From Pseudomonas sp. B21-023 (GTDB taxonomy: Bacteria; Pseudomonadota; Gammaproteobacteria; Pseudomonadales; Pseudomonadaceae), in NCBI RefSeq assembly GCF_024749165.1, contig NZ_CP087190.1, positions 4,623,501 through 4,687,500 of the forward strand: a DNA stretch of 64,000 bases, written 5' to 3'. The notes under the pieces are model-generated. The model worked only from the letters and a program-made list of their open reading frames with translations, searched no databases and was not told where the DNA came from. The first letter of the stretch is position 1; each line of letters opens with the position of its first letter. This document shows positions 24,677 through 32,367 of the stretch, piece by piece. A program made the position numbers and the translations under genes.

Positions 24677-25827
24677 TGACCTCAAAACAGCACACCGCTG
24701 CAGACACCTTCTGGGTGTGGCAGCAGGCCGACTGGCCCGGCTTTCGCTGGAACGAGTCGCAACTTGCCCCCTTGCTCAGGGACTGCGTCCAGGCGCAGGG
24801 TTGCCTGCTGGGCAGAGCGGGAGCAGTGACCGAGGCCAATGCCAACCTGGACACGCTCGATACCCTGTTGCAGAACATTGTCACGTCCTCGGCCATCGAG
24901 GGTGAACAGCTGAATGTGGAGTCCGTTCGCTCCTCCCTCGCCCGACGGCTTGGCATTGCCGAGCCGGGAACAACCACGACACGCAGCGAGGGCCTGGCCG
25001 AGCTGATGGTGGACGCGACCATGGGCTATGTTCGCCCACTGGATCAGCCGCGCCTGTTCCTCTGGCACCGCTGGCTGTTCCCCGAAACCGACGACTCGCT
25101 CGCACCTCCCCTGCCAATCGGCGCATGGCGCGACCATGCCCCGATGCAGGTGATATCGGGGCGTATCGACAAGCCCAAGGTGCATTTTGAGGCACCGCCA
25201 CGCGCCGGCCTGGAGCAGCAGGTGCAGCAGTTCCTCGACTGGTTCGAGAGCAGCCGCCATGATCGGCAACTCGATCCCCTGCTGCGTGCGGGCCTGGCCC
25301 ATTTCTGGTTCGTCACCCTGCACCCCTTCGCCGATGGCAATGGCCGCCTGACCCGCGCCATCACAGACCTGGCATTGGCCCAGGGCGAGCAGCGAGCGGT
25401 GCGTTTCTACGCCATGTCCAGCAGTATCCTGGAAGATCGCTCCGGCTACTACGCAGCCCTTGAAAGCAGCCAGCGCGGCGATCTGGACGTCACACGCTGG
25501 CTAGCCTGGTTCCTTGCCACCTTGCTGCGCAGCCTCCAGCAGGCGCTGGTGCGCATTGACCGGGTGCTGGCCAAGTCGCGCTTCTGGCTGATCCATCGGG
25601 GCGATGGTTTGTTGCCCGAACAGGTCAAGGTGCTCAATCGACTGCTCGATGGCGGGTCTCGCGGCTTCGAGGATGGCATCAGCGCCAGCCAGTACCAGGC
25701 CGTGGCCAAGGTCTCCAAGGCCACGGCCACCCGGCACCTGGCCGACCTGCTGCAGAAAAACTGCCTGGTTCGTCTGCCCGCTGGCGGGCGAAGTACCCGC
25801 TATACGGTGAACACCCAAGCGACCTGA
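24676..25827 (+). CDS. Fic-domain AMPylase-like protein with built-in inhibitory motif and C-terminal winged helix
   Basis: A 383-residue cytoplasmic protein of the DUF4172/Fic group. The active-site motif HPFADGNGR (216-224) has the catalytic His216 and the phosphate-binding residues, so nucleotide transfer (usually AMPylation) is expected. An inhibitory alpha-helix motif SSAIEG (71-76, Ser and Glu75) lies N-terminal to the Fic core, making it a self-inhibited class II Fic. The last 60 residues look like a winged helix (SASQYQAVAKVSKATATRHLADLLQKNCLVRL then an RSTRYTV wing). Start: the ATG at 24676 lies right after repeated operator-like sequences and lacks a clear Shine-Dalgarno, so initiation may be weak or leaderless. 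No antitoxin-like small gene is adjacent. The target is unknown. Confidence 0.88.
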   Translation: MTSKQHTAADTFWVWQQADWPGFRWNESQLAPLLRDCVQAQGCLLGRAGAVTEANANLDTLDTLLQNIVTSSAIEGEQLNVESVRSSLARRLGIAEPGTTTTRSEGLAELMVDATMGYVRPLDQPRLFLWHRWLFPETDDSLAPPLPIGAWRDHAPMQVISGRIDKPKVHFEAPPRAGLEQQVQQFLDWFESSRHDRQLDPLLRAGLAHFWFVTLHPFADGNGRLTRAITDLALAQGEQRAVRFYAMSSSILEDRSGYYAALESSQRGDLDVTRWLAWFLATLLRSLQQALVRIDRVLAKSRFWLIHRGDGLLPEQVKVLNRLLDGGSRGFEDGISASQYQAVAKVSKATATRHLADLLQKNCLVRLPAGGRSTRYTVNTQAT

Positions 25828-26049
25828 CGCTTGTACGAAATGACGCTACCGGACCAGGTGCAAGCCGCCTTGCGGTCTGTGCATGCCTCCCCAGGAACCG
25901 CTGCCGCCACGCCTTAATTTCCCATTAATTGTCTGGGCACATGCTGATATGGCCCTGTCGTCGGTCTGCGCTTTTCATTCTTGAGTTCCAGGGCTGATCG
26001 GCGAGCAGGGCGCCAGAAGACTGCATTGAAGGTCATTCACGCCCTAACC

Positions 26050-26066
26050 AATCTAATTATTAGATT
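26050..26066. promoter_or_regulatory. AT-rich palindrome in the 335-bp gap upstream of the repeat protein
   Basis: AATCTAATTATTAGATT is a perfect 8+1+8 dyad followed by TTTT, about 97 bp upstream of the next ATG. It could be an operator or a weak terminator of fic. The rest of 25828-26162 holds no gene; AT-rich sequence around 26085-26120 (for example TAATATTAAA) probably contains the promoter of the repeat protein. Confidence 0.35.
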
Positions 26067-26162
26067 TTTATCCATTATTTTTTGCGCTTTTTAATCAAAT
26101 TTGCAGGCGTAATATTAAACCCATAGAAACAACAACCCCTGGCACTCATCGGAGCAACGACC

Positions 26163-26489
26163 ATGAAAAACAAACTGATCCTTTCCCTCGCCCTGTCGGT
26201 ACTGGCTACTGGCGCCTTCGCCGAAGACGGTTTCGATCGCACCAACGCCCACACCTTTGCCGCTGCACAGAGCCAGTCGGCCAACTACGCAGAAGATGGC
26301 TTTGATCGTACTGGCGGCCAGCGCTTCGCCGAAGACGGCTTCGACCGCACCGGCGGCCAGCGCTTCGCCGAAGATGGCTTCGACCGCACCGGCGGCCAGC
26401 GCTTTGCTGAAGACGGCTTCGACCGTACTGGCGGCCAGCGCTTCGCAGAGGATGGTTTCGACCGCACCAACGGCCACCGCATCAGCTGA
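26163..26489 (+). CDS. Small secreted protein made of 13-residue tandem repeats
   Basis: A 108-residue protein with a clear signal peptide (MKNKLILSLALSVLATGAFA) and a mature part that is almost only the motif AEDGFDRTGGQRF. The first, diverged copy directly follows the signal peptide (EDGFDRTNAHTF). After a spacer AAAQSQSANY come five contiguous units, each exactly 39 bp (26289-26483); four are identical in protein, and the last reads AEDGFDRTNGHRI. The DNA of the units differs at several third codon positions while the protein is unchanged, so the peptide sequence seems to be conserved by selection. ATCGGAGCAACGACC supplies a GGAG ribosome site. I recall short Pseudomonas exported proteins with related AEDGxDR motifs but no established function. 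There is no lipobox and no cysteine. Confidence 0.8.
   Translation: MKNKLILSLALSVLATGAFAEDGFDRTNAHTFAAAQSQSANYAEDGFDRTGGQRFAEDGFDRTGGQRFAEDGFDRTGGQRFAEDGFDRTGGQRFAEDGFDRTNGHRIS
26289..26483 (+). repeat. Five 39-bp in-frame tandem repeats encoding AEDGFDRTGGQRF
   Basis: Units begin at 26289, 26328, 26367, 26406 and 26445. They differ mostly at synonymous positions (for example GCA, GCC or GCT for Ala; GAT or GAC for Asp). The last unit has three amino-acid changes (G to N, Q to H, F to I). Confidence 0.95.
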
Positions 26490-26507
26490 TCACTGATGCG
26501 CGCTACC

Positions 26508-26527
26508 AGCCCGGCTTCGGCCGGGCT
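26508..26527 (+). terminator. Hairpin downstream of the repeat-protein gene
   Basis: AGCCCGGC and GCCGGGCT form an 8-bp stem closed by a TTCG tetraloop, 19 bp after the stop codon. The following TGATCATTT is a poor U-tract, so termination may be partial. Confidence 0.65.
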
Positions 26528-26607
26528 TGATCATTTGCAGTTGAGCCAAGCCTTGGCACACTAGGCGCCTCGTCCCCCACCAGGAAGGGCCTCGCGGCCT
26601 TGCGCAG

Positions 26608-27213
26608 ATGTACTACTACGAACCCGCCAAAGGCCACGGCCTGCCCCACGACCCGTTCAACGCCATCGTCGGCCCACGGCCCATCGGCTGGATCTCCAGC
26701 CATGATCGCGAAGGCCGCCTGAACCTGGCGCCCTACAGCTTCTTCAACGCCTTCAACTACATCCCACCGATCATCGGTTTCTGCAGCGTCGGGCGCAAAG
26801 ACAGCCTGAACAACATCGAGCAGACCGGCGAGTTCGTCTGGAACCTGGCTACCCGGCCGCTGGCCGAGCAGATGAACCAGAGCTGTGCCGCGGTGGCGGC
26901 AGATATCGACGAGTTCGCGCTCAGTGGCCTGACCCCGGCCCTGTCCAACGTGGTCAAGGTGCCACGTGTGGGCGAGAGCCCGGTGAGCTTCGAATGCAAG
27001 GTCAGCCAGATCGTCCAGCTCAAACGCGCCGACCAGGAAACTGTCCCCAGCTGGCTGATCCTCGGAGAGGTAGTGGCGGTGCACATTGCCGAGCACCTGC
27101 TCAAGGACGGCATCTACGACACCGCCGCCGCCGAGCCGATCCTGCGTGGCGGCGGCCCGGCCGACTACTTTGCGCTGGGCGAGCTGTTCAAGATGGCCCG
27201 TCCACAGGTCTGA
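26608..27213 (+). CDS. Flavin reductase-like FMN-binding protein
   Basis: A 201-residue protein of the flavin reductase / DIM6-NTAB split-barrel family. It carries the typical N-terminal region DPFNAIVGPRPIGWISSHDREGRLNLAPYSFFNAFNYIPPIIGF, with the FMN-contact motif S-x-x-D-x-x-G-x-x-N-L-A-P-Y-S-F-F, and further conserved parts ETGEFVWNLA-like and VSFECKVSQIVQL. Such proteins bind FMN and either supply reduced flavin to a partner oxygenase or act as oxidoreductases. No oxygenase partner gene is adjacent. The ATG start follows GGAAGG about 23 bp upstream, so the ribosome site is not obvious. Confidence 0.85.
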   Translation: MYYYEPAKGHGLPHDPFNAIVGPRPIGWISSHDREGRLNLAPYSFFNAFNYIPPIIGFCSVGRKDSLNNIEQTGEFVWNLATRPLAEQMNQSCAAVAADIDEFALSGLTPALSNVVKVPRVGESPVSFECKVSQIVQLKRADQETVPSWLILGEVVAVHIAEHLLKDGIYDTAAAEPILRGGGPADYFALGELFKMARPQV

Positions 27214-27447
27214 TCAGAAGAGCAGTTCGCCTTCCTCGCCTACACCCTGCAGGCGTTCGAGTTCAGCACAAGCGGCCTCGTCGGCCGCGAGCGCCGACTG
27301 GAACACCTGCCCGTCGAGCACTTTGTGAAAGCGCGGCGCACCGCCCATGCCCAGGGCCTTCACGGCGATCGCCGCGTGGTAGCCGCCGCCTTGCACCGGG
27401 ACCATCGCCGAGACCGCTTCGAAGTGGGGGAATTCTCTACGTGCCAT
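27214..27447 (-). CDS. Small conserved-looking protein of unknown function
   Basis: A 77-residue soluble protein (MARREFPHFEAVSAMVPVQGGGYHAAIAVKALGMGG, then FHKVLDGQVFQSALAADEAACAELERL). It ends exactly where the convergent flavin reductase gene ends, with no intergenic base. The codon use is normal for the window, and the first half reads like a folded beta-rich domain. I do not recognise a family. A plausible alternative is that it belongs to the widespread small Pseudomonas proteins that bind partners in stress, but nothing in the sequence shows this. Confidence 0.6.
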   Translation of the reverse strand: MARREFPHFEAVSAMVPVQGGGYHAAIAVKALGMGGAPRFHKVLDGQVFQSALAADEAACAELERLQGVGEEGELLF

Positions 27448-27489
27448 GCTGCACTCCGCCTGAATGATGTAGGGGCGGCATTCTACACA

Positions 27490-27783
27490 TCAGGCGAAGG
27501 TATGCAGGTCAAGGCTGCTGACCACCTGCGCCTGGACCAGCTCGCCAAACACCTCCAGGGTGGGCGAGGCGAAATAGCCGCTCATCGCCTGTTGGTCGCT
27601 CCAGCTGCCGCTGAGCAGCCACAGATCGGTATCGACCTGCGAACGCTGCACACTGAAACTCAGGCAGCCGGGCGCCCGCAGCGACGGCTCCAGCAGGTCG
27701 CGCAGGCGCATGCCGAGTTCCGCCGAACGACCGTTGCTGGCGCGGATGAAAGCCAGGTGAGTGACCGGTTGAGACTGGGTCAT
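27490..27783 (-). CDS. Antibiotic biosynthesis monooxygenase (ABM) domain protein
   Basis: A 97-residue dimeric alpha-beta barrel protein: THLAFIRASNGRSAELGMRLRDLLEPSLRAPGCLSFSVQRSQVDTDLWLLSGSWSDQQAMSGYFASPTL is the classic ABM layout (beta-strand, helix with R-x-E-L-x-x-x-L, P-G-C, then W-x-S/D-x-x-A-x-x-x-H/Y). ABM proteins oxidise quinone-like or other small molecules, or act as non-catalytic binders. The ATG at 27783 was chosen; the longer frame runs through the intergenic palindrome. It is divergent from the AraC-family gene at 27985, which probably regulates it. Confidence 0.75.
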   Translation of the reverse strand: MTQSQPVTHLAFIRASNGRSAELGMRLRDLLEPSLRAPGCLSFSVQRSQVDTDLWLLSGSWSDQQAMSGYFASPTLEVFGELVQAQVVSSLDLHTFA

Positions 27784-27873
27784 GAACGATCTCCTTGAAG
27801 CGCTACGGACGGGAAAACAGGCTGCCAAGATTAGGGCCCCGCCCTCGCGCGACGTTAGGCCATTACTGCCGAG

Positions 27874-27913
27874 CGATTGCCTGATCCTGCCGCGCGACAG
27901 GATCAGGCAATCG
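27874..27913. promoter_or_regulatory. Perfect 16-bp inverted repeat in the divergent abm-araC promoter region
   Basis: CGATTGCCTGATCCTG and CAGGATCAGGCAATCG are exact reverse complements separated by 8 bases. They lie 91 bp upstream of the ABM start and 72 bp upstream of the AraC-type start. There is no T-run, so an operator for the AraC-type regulator is more likely than a terminator. Confidence 0.55.
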
Positions 27914-27984
27914 AACGACAGCATTCGACTAGCGCCCGACATTGCCCATACCTATGCTGGCCCGGTCAGTAGAGGAACCACGCC

Positions 27985-28905
27985 ATGACCACGCTCCCGC
28001 CACCCGACTCGCCCCTTGAGCTGCAGCGCCAGGAACTGGCCGCGCTGATCCAGCGCCACGCCGGCCAGCCCCATGGCCCGGCGTCGGCCATCGAGGACCT
28101 TTACCTTACGTGCTACGAAGAGGAGATCCGCGGCATGCCCGCGCTGGCTCAACCGGCGTTGTGCATTCTTGCCCAAGGCAGCAAGACCCTGATCCTCGGC
28201 GACGAACATTACGCCTATGATCCGCTGCACTACATGGTGGTGTCGGTCACCCTGCCGATCAGCGGCGCCCTGCTCAAGGCCAGTCCCGAGCATCCCGCGC
28301 TGGGCTTGCGCCTGGACATCGACCCGGCGCAACTGAGCCAACTGATCGCCGAGAGCAGCCCGATGGTCGTGCCCAACCGGCCATCAGGTCTCGGCCTGTA
28401 CGTGGAGAAAAGCGATCCGCAGCTTCTGGACGCGTTGATCCGCCTGATCAAACTGCTGGACTCGCCACGCGACATTGCCATCCTCGCGCCGATGATCCGC
28501 CGGGAAATCTTCTACCGCCTGTTGCGCGGCCCCCAAGGTTACCGTCTGTACGAAATCGCCCTGGCCAACAGCCAGACCCATCGGGTCTGCCAGGCGATTA
28601 CCTGGCTCAACAACCATTATCACCAGCCGTTGCGTATCGAAGACCTCGCCCGGGAAGTGAACCTCAGCGTCTCCACCCTGCATCACCGCTTCAAGTCGGT
28701 GACGTCGATGAGCCCCTTGCAATACCAGAAGCAACTGCGCCTGCAGGAAGCCCGACGCCTGATGTTCAACGAGGGGTTGGAGGCTGCCGTGGCCGGTTAC
28801 CGGGTGGGCTACGAGAGCCCGTCCCAGTTCAGCCGAGAATACAGCCGGTTGTATGGCGCGCCGCCGATCCGCGACGTGGCAAGGTTGCGCGCCAGCGCCA
28901 GCTGA
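27985..28905 (+). CDS. AraC-family transcriptional regulator (AraC_N type)
   Basis: A 306-residue regulator. The N-terminal half is the AraC_N (PF06719) cupin-like domain (YEEEIRGMPALAQPALCILAQGSKTLILGDEHYAYDPLHYMVVSVTLPISG is diagnostic). The C-terminal 100 residues contain two helix-turn-helix motifs: LRIEDLAREVNLSVSTLHHRFKSVTSMSPLQYQKQLRLQEARRLM and AAVAGYRVGYESPSQFSREYSRLYGAPPIRD. This group often responds to aldehydes or fatty acids and regulates a divergent oxidoreductase. The divergent ABM gene and the shared intergenic palindrome make that pair the likely target. Confidence 0.9.
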   Translation: MTTLPPPDSPLELQRQELAALIQRHAGQPHGPASAIEDLYLTCYEEEIRGMPALAQPALCILAQGSKTLILGDEHYAYDPLHYMVVSVTLPISGALLKASPEHPALGLRLDIDPAQLSQLIAESSPMVVPNRPSGLGLYVEKSDPQLLDALIRLIKLLDSPRDIAILAPMIRREIFYRLLRGPQGYRLYEIALANSQTHRVCQAITWLNNHYHQPLRIEDLAREVNLSVSTLHHRFKSVTSMSPLQYQKQLRLQEARRLMFNEGLEAAVAGYRVGYESPSQFSREYSRLYGAPPIRDVARLRASAS

Positions 28906-28952
28906 GTGACCAACCACACCTGAGGGAGCAACTATCTTGTGTGGTTTGTAAT

Positions 28953-29042
28953 GGCCTCATCGCTGGCAAGCCAGCTCCCACAGGGATGGCGCTTAACCTG
29001 AGGCGGCGCGATAGGGGTGGGAGCCGGCTTGCCGGCGAATCG
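28953..29042. repeat. REPIN after the AraC-family gene
   Basis: Inverted REP copies CCTCATCGCTGGCAAGCCAG and, on the right, GGGAGCCGGCTTGCCGGCGA flank a GC-rich centre. The 27 bases before it are shared with another REPIN at 56719-56769. Located between two convergent genes. Confidence 0.8.
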
Positions 29043-29065
29043 AGGGCACAGCCCTCGTGGCGCAG

Positions 29066-30703
29066 TCAGCCTTGCACCGCCAACTGCCATTGCCCCTGAT
29101 CCACCTGGATCAACGTCGGCCCCAGGCGCTCCACCGCTCGGCCCAGCGCCGCCTGCAACTGCGCCACGTCAGCCACCGACTCGGCGTCGGCCCCCAGCGC
29201 CCGCGCCACGCCGATGAAGTCCGGGGTGTGGATGTCCACACCGACCGGCTCGATCGCCCGATTGACCATGTACTTCTTGATTTCCTCGTACCCCTGGTTG
29301 TTCCACAGCAGCACGATCAGCGGCACCTGCGCCTCGACTGCACTGGCCAGTTCGGGCAGGGTGAACTGCAGCCCGCCATCACCGATCAGGCATACCGTGG
29401 GCGCACGCGCGGCGCGCACTTCGGCGCTGCCGAGCCAGGCGCCCATGGCCGCCGGCAACGCGTAGCCCAGCGTGCCGTAGCCCGTTGACGCGTTGAACCA
29501 GCGGCGTGGCCGGGTCATGTCCAGGGTCAGGTTGCCGGTGTAGACCGGCTGGGTCGAATCGCCCACCAGCACGGCATCCGGCAGGGTTTCCAGGATGCTG
29601 TTCAGCAAACGGGTCTGGCTCAAGGTCGGCTGGTCCCAGGTGGCTGCGTTTTCCTGGCGCAGTCGGGCGGCCCGAGCAGCGCCCCAGTGACCATCACGCA
29701 GTGGTTGCGCCTGCATGTGCAGGGCCACCAGCAGGGCCTCGGTCGCCTGTGCGGCATCGGCCACCAGGGCCAGTTCGGGCGGGTAGTTGCGCACCGTCTG
29801 GTCCGGGTCGATATCGATCCGCAGGAGGCTGCCGGGAATCTCGAAACCACCCTTGAACGTCACGTCGTAATCGGTCTCGGCCAGCTCGGTGCCGATGGCC
29901 AGCACTACGTCGGCCTCGGCCACCAGCGCACGGGTGGCCGGCAAAGTCTGGGTCGAGCCGATCTGCAGCGGATGGTTGGCCGGCAGCAGCCCCTTGGCAT
30001 TGATCGTCAGCGCTACCGGCGCCTGCAGGTGCTCGGCCAGCCTGGCCAGCCCGGCGGCGGCGTCCAGGGCACCACCGCCGGCAAGGATCAACGGCCGGCG
30101 CGCCTTGGCCAGGCGCATGGCCATCTGCTGCACGGTCTGCGGCGCCGCGCCCGCCCGGGCGGTGCGCACCGGGCGGGCCGGTAGCAGGTGATCTGCGGGC
30201 TCCACCAGCACATCCAGCGGAATCTCGATATGCACCGGACGCGGACGGCCACCGTCGAACACTGCGAAAGCGCGAGCCAACACCTCGGGCAGATCGTCGG
30301 CACTCATCAAGGTATGCGAAAACGCCGCCACCCCTGCCACCAGCCCGGCCTGGTTGGGCAGTTCGTGCAACTTGCCGCGCCCGCCACCCAACTGACTGCG
30401 CGACTGCACGCTGGAAATCACCAGCATCGGGATCGAGTCGGCGTAGGCCTGGCCCATGGCGGTGGTGATGTTGGTCATGCCCGGGCCGGTGATGATGAAG
30501 CACACACCAGGCTTGCCCCGGGTACGCGAGTAGCCGTCGGCCATGAACCCGGCGCCCTGCTCGTGGCGCGGGGTGATGTGGCGGATCGAGGAGGCAGCCA
30601 GGCCGCGGTAGAGTTCCACGGTATGCACGCCGGGAATGCCGAAGACATGGTCGACACCATAGCCTTCGAGGAGTTTGACCAGCACTTCGCCACAGGTTGC
30701 CAT
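29066..30703 (-). CDS. Thiamine-diphosphate decarboxylase, AruI / acetolactate synthase-like
   Basis: A 545-residue ThDP enzyme. The N-terminal PYR domain has FGIPGVHTVELYRGL and the catalytic Glu in ITPRHEQGAGFMADGYSR. A central TPP_M domain follows. The C-terminal PP domain has the GDGGLQFTLPELASAVEAQ ... WNNQGY magnesium/ThDP motif (GDG-x25-NN). Residues resemble 5-guanidino-2-oxopentanoate decarboxylase (AruI, arginine transaminase pathway) at least as much as acetohydroxyacid synthase large subunits; no small subunit gene is adjacent, which argues against valine/isoleucine biosynthesis. No transaminase gene (aruH) is beside it, so the substrate stays open. A divergent LysR gene starts 113 bp away and probably controls it. 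Confidence 0.8.
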   Translation of the reverse strand: MATCGEVLVKLLEGYGVDHVFGIPGVHTVELYRGLAASSIRHITPRHEQGAGFMADGYSRTRGKPGVCFIITGPGMTNITTAMGQAYADSIPMLVISSVQSRSQLGGGRGKLHELPNQAGLVAGVAAFSHTLMSADDLPEVLARAFAVFDGGRPRPVHIEIPLDVLVEPADHLLPARPVRTARAGAAPQTVQQMAMRLAKARRPLILAGGGALDAAAGLARLAEHLQAPVALTINAKGLLPANHPLQIGSTQTLPATRALVAEADVVLAIGTELAETDYDVTFKGGFEIPGSLLRIDIDPDQTVRNYPPELALVADAAQATEALLVALHMQAQPLRDGHWGAARAARLRQENAATWDQPTLSQTRLLNSILETLPDAVLVGDSTQPVYTGNLTLDMTRPRRWFNASTGYGTLGYALPAAMGAWLGSAEVRAARAPTVCLIGDGGLQFTLPELASAVEAQVPLIVLLWNNQGYEEIKKYMVNRAIEPVGVDIHTPDFIGVARALGADAESVADVAQLQAALGRAVERLGPTLIQVDQGQWQLAVQG

Positions 30704-30815
30704 CTTCGAGTACCCGATTCTTGTTGAGACTGGTGCTCATGGAACCAAGTGCCGACTACCGCCACAATGCAAAAAAACACATACTAGCCATGACCTCATA
30801 TCATGGCTTGTCACA

Positions 30816-31682
30816 ATGAAACGCCTGCCGCCCCTCCCCGCTCTGCACACCTTCCTGGTGACCGCGCAGCACTGCAACTTCACCCGTGCCGCGCAACAGT
30901 TGCATATCACCCAGGGCGCGGTCAGCCGACAGATCGCCGGGCTCGAGGAACATCTGGGCTATGCGCTGTTCCAGCGCCAGGCCCGTGGCCTGGCCCTGAC
31001 CCGCGAAGGACAGGACTGGCTGCCTCGGGTGCAGCAGGTCTTCGCCCTGATCGAGCAAGGCGTGCGCGAAGTCGGCGGGCGCAGTACGACGCTGCAGCTC
31101 AAGGCGCCGACCTGCGTGATGCGCTGGCTGCTGCCGCGGCTATTGGAATGGCAGGCGCTACGCCCGGATGTGCCGGTGGAATTGACCACCACGGTGCAGC
31201 ATGGCGTGGATTTTCGCCGCGAGGGCTTCGATGCGGCCGTTGTGTATGGCGCGGTGCCGAACCATGGGCTGCAGGTACGCAAGCTGTTCGATGAACAACT
31301 GACACCGGTCTGCGCACCATCGATATCTAGCGTCCCCTTGCAATTGCAGGACCTGGCGCGGCAGATGCTGCTGCACCCCTCTCGGGACGAGCACGACTGG
31401 CGGTTGTGGTTGCAGGCGGCCAATGCCGGCGTCGAACCCCAGGGACCGAAGCAGCACTTCGAGACACTGGACATGGCGATGGCCATGGCCTCCCAGGGGA
31501 CCGGGATCGCCATCGGCGATTTCTCGCTGATAGGCGACGACCTGCGCGCCGGGCGTTTGTGCATGCCGTTCGAGCTGAAGGTGACGACCGGGAAGGGGTA
31601 TTACCTGGTCAGCCCGTCGAAGAGCATGCCCACGGGGTTGGTCGAGTTGATGGAGTGGCTGCAGGCGCGTGCCCGCACATGA
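30816..31682 (+). CDS. LysR-family regulator divergent from the ThDP enzyme
   Basis: A 288-residue regulator. The N-terminal winged helix is PLPALHTFLVTAQHCNFTRAAQQLHITQGAVSRQIAGLEEHLGYALFQR. The effector-binding domain follows (LLPRLLEWQALRPDVPVELTTT, and VYGAVPNHGLQVRKLFDEQLTPVCAP). It resembles the GcvA/DsdC-type subgroup. The ATG at 30816 was chosen because translation from further upstream would cross the divergent promoter. It most likely regulates the ThDP decarboxylase gene at 29066-30703. Confidence 0.88.
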   Translation: MKRLPPLPALHTFLVTAQHCNFTRAAQQLHITQGAVSRQIAGLEEHLGYALFQRQARGLALTREGQDWLPRVQQVFALIEQGVREVGGRSTTLQLKAPTCVMRWLLPRLLEWQALRPDVPVELTTTVQHGVDFRREGFDAAVVYGAVPNHGLQVRKLFDEQLTPVCAPSISSVPLQLQDLARQMLLHPSRDEHDWRLWLQAANAGVEPQGPKQHFETLDMAMAMASQGTGIAIGDFSLIGDDLRAGRLCMPFELKVTTGKGYYLVSPSKSMPTGLVELMEWLQARART

Positions 31683-31687
31683 CATCA

Positions 31688-31715
31688 ATCGCGGGGCCCC
31701 GACTTGCCCCGCGAT
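31688..31715. terminator. REP-like hairpin between convergent genes
   Basis: ATCGCGGGGC and GCCCCGCGAT form a 10-bp perfect stem 5 bp after the LysR stop, facing the convergent reductase gene. It is a REP-type palindrome and probably helps terminate both transcripts. Confidence 0.6.
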
Positions 31716-31724
31716 GCAGACGCC

Positions 31725-32339
31725 TCAGCAGCCGACCGTGAACCGTGCCCGCGAATGCGCCGGCTTCTCCAGCTCGTCGAGCATGGCGATGGCATAGTCG
31801 GCAAAGGTGATCCAGCTCTTGCCGTCGGCGCCGATCAGCAGGTGATCCTTGCCCAGGGTGTAGTGCCCGCTGCGCTCGCCTTCAACGAACTCCGCCGACG
31901 GCGACAGGAAGGTCCAGTCCAGGGTCGGCTCCTGGCGCAGCGTATCGAGGAAGCGCACACCGGCATTGGCCTCGGCCTTGTAGGCTTCCGGGAAATCCGG
32001 GCTGTCGATCACCCGGTGCCCGGACGGCAGCAGCAGGCTGCCAGCGCCGCCCACCACCAGCAGGCGCTTGACCCCGGCACGCTTGACCGGCTCGATGATC
32101 GCGCCAGGCTCGATGGTCGAGAAATGCGCCGCGCTCAGCACCGCGTCACAGCCCGTCACCGCCGCCTGCAAGGCGGCACTGTCCTTGGCATCCAGCGCCT
32201 TGACCGTCACACCGTCACGGCCTTGCAACGCACTCGGATTGCGGGCGATGGCCACCACACTGTGGCCCCGACGCAGGGCCTCTTCCAGCAACTGGCTGCC
32301 GGCGCGCCCGGTGGCGCCGATGATTGCGATCTTGCTCAT
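31725..32339 (-). CDS. NAD(P)-binding NmrA/SDR-like reductase
   Basis: A 204-residue atypical short-chain dehydrogenase of the NAD(P)H-binding (NAD_binding_10) group. The Rossmann motif KIAIIGATGRAGSQLLEEALRRGHSVVAIARNP is at the N-terminus, and KRLLVVGGAGSLLL, SPSAEFVEGERSGHYTLG and DGKSWITFADYAIAMLDELE follow, as in YwnB and related proteins. The usual Tyr-x-x-x-Lys catalytic pair is absent, which is normal for this branch; many members are redox sensors. ATG at 32339 is preferred over 32348 because GGAGTG precedes it. It lies 28 bp before the end of the MBL gene on the same strand, so the two may be one operon. Confidence 0.82.
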   Translation of the reverse strand: MSKIAIIGATGRAGSQLLEEALRRGHSVVAIARNPSALQGRDGVTVKALDAKDSAALQAAVTGCDAVLSAAHFSTIEPGAIIEPVKRAGVKRLLVVGGAGSLLLPSGHRVIDSPDFPEAYKAEANAGVRFLDTLRQEPTLDWTFLSPSAEFVEGERSGHYTLGKDHLLIGADGKSWITFADYAIAMLDELEKPAHSRARFTVGC

Positions 32340-32367
32340 GGGAAACACTCCAACAGGTTGAAAGGGG

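Noticed and set aside
26289..26483. CRISPR array
   Set aside because: The 39-bp units are contiguous without spacers, in frame with a signal-peptide protein, and translate to the same peptide; they are coding tandem repeats.
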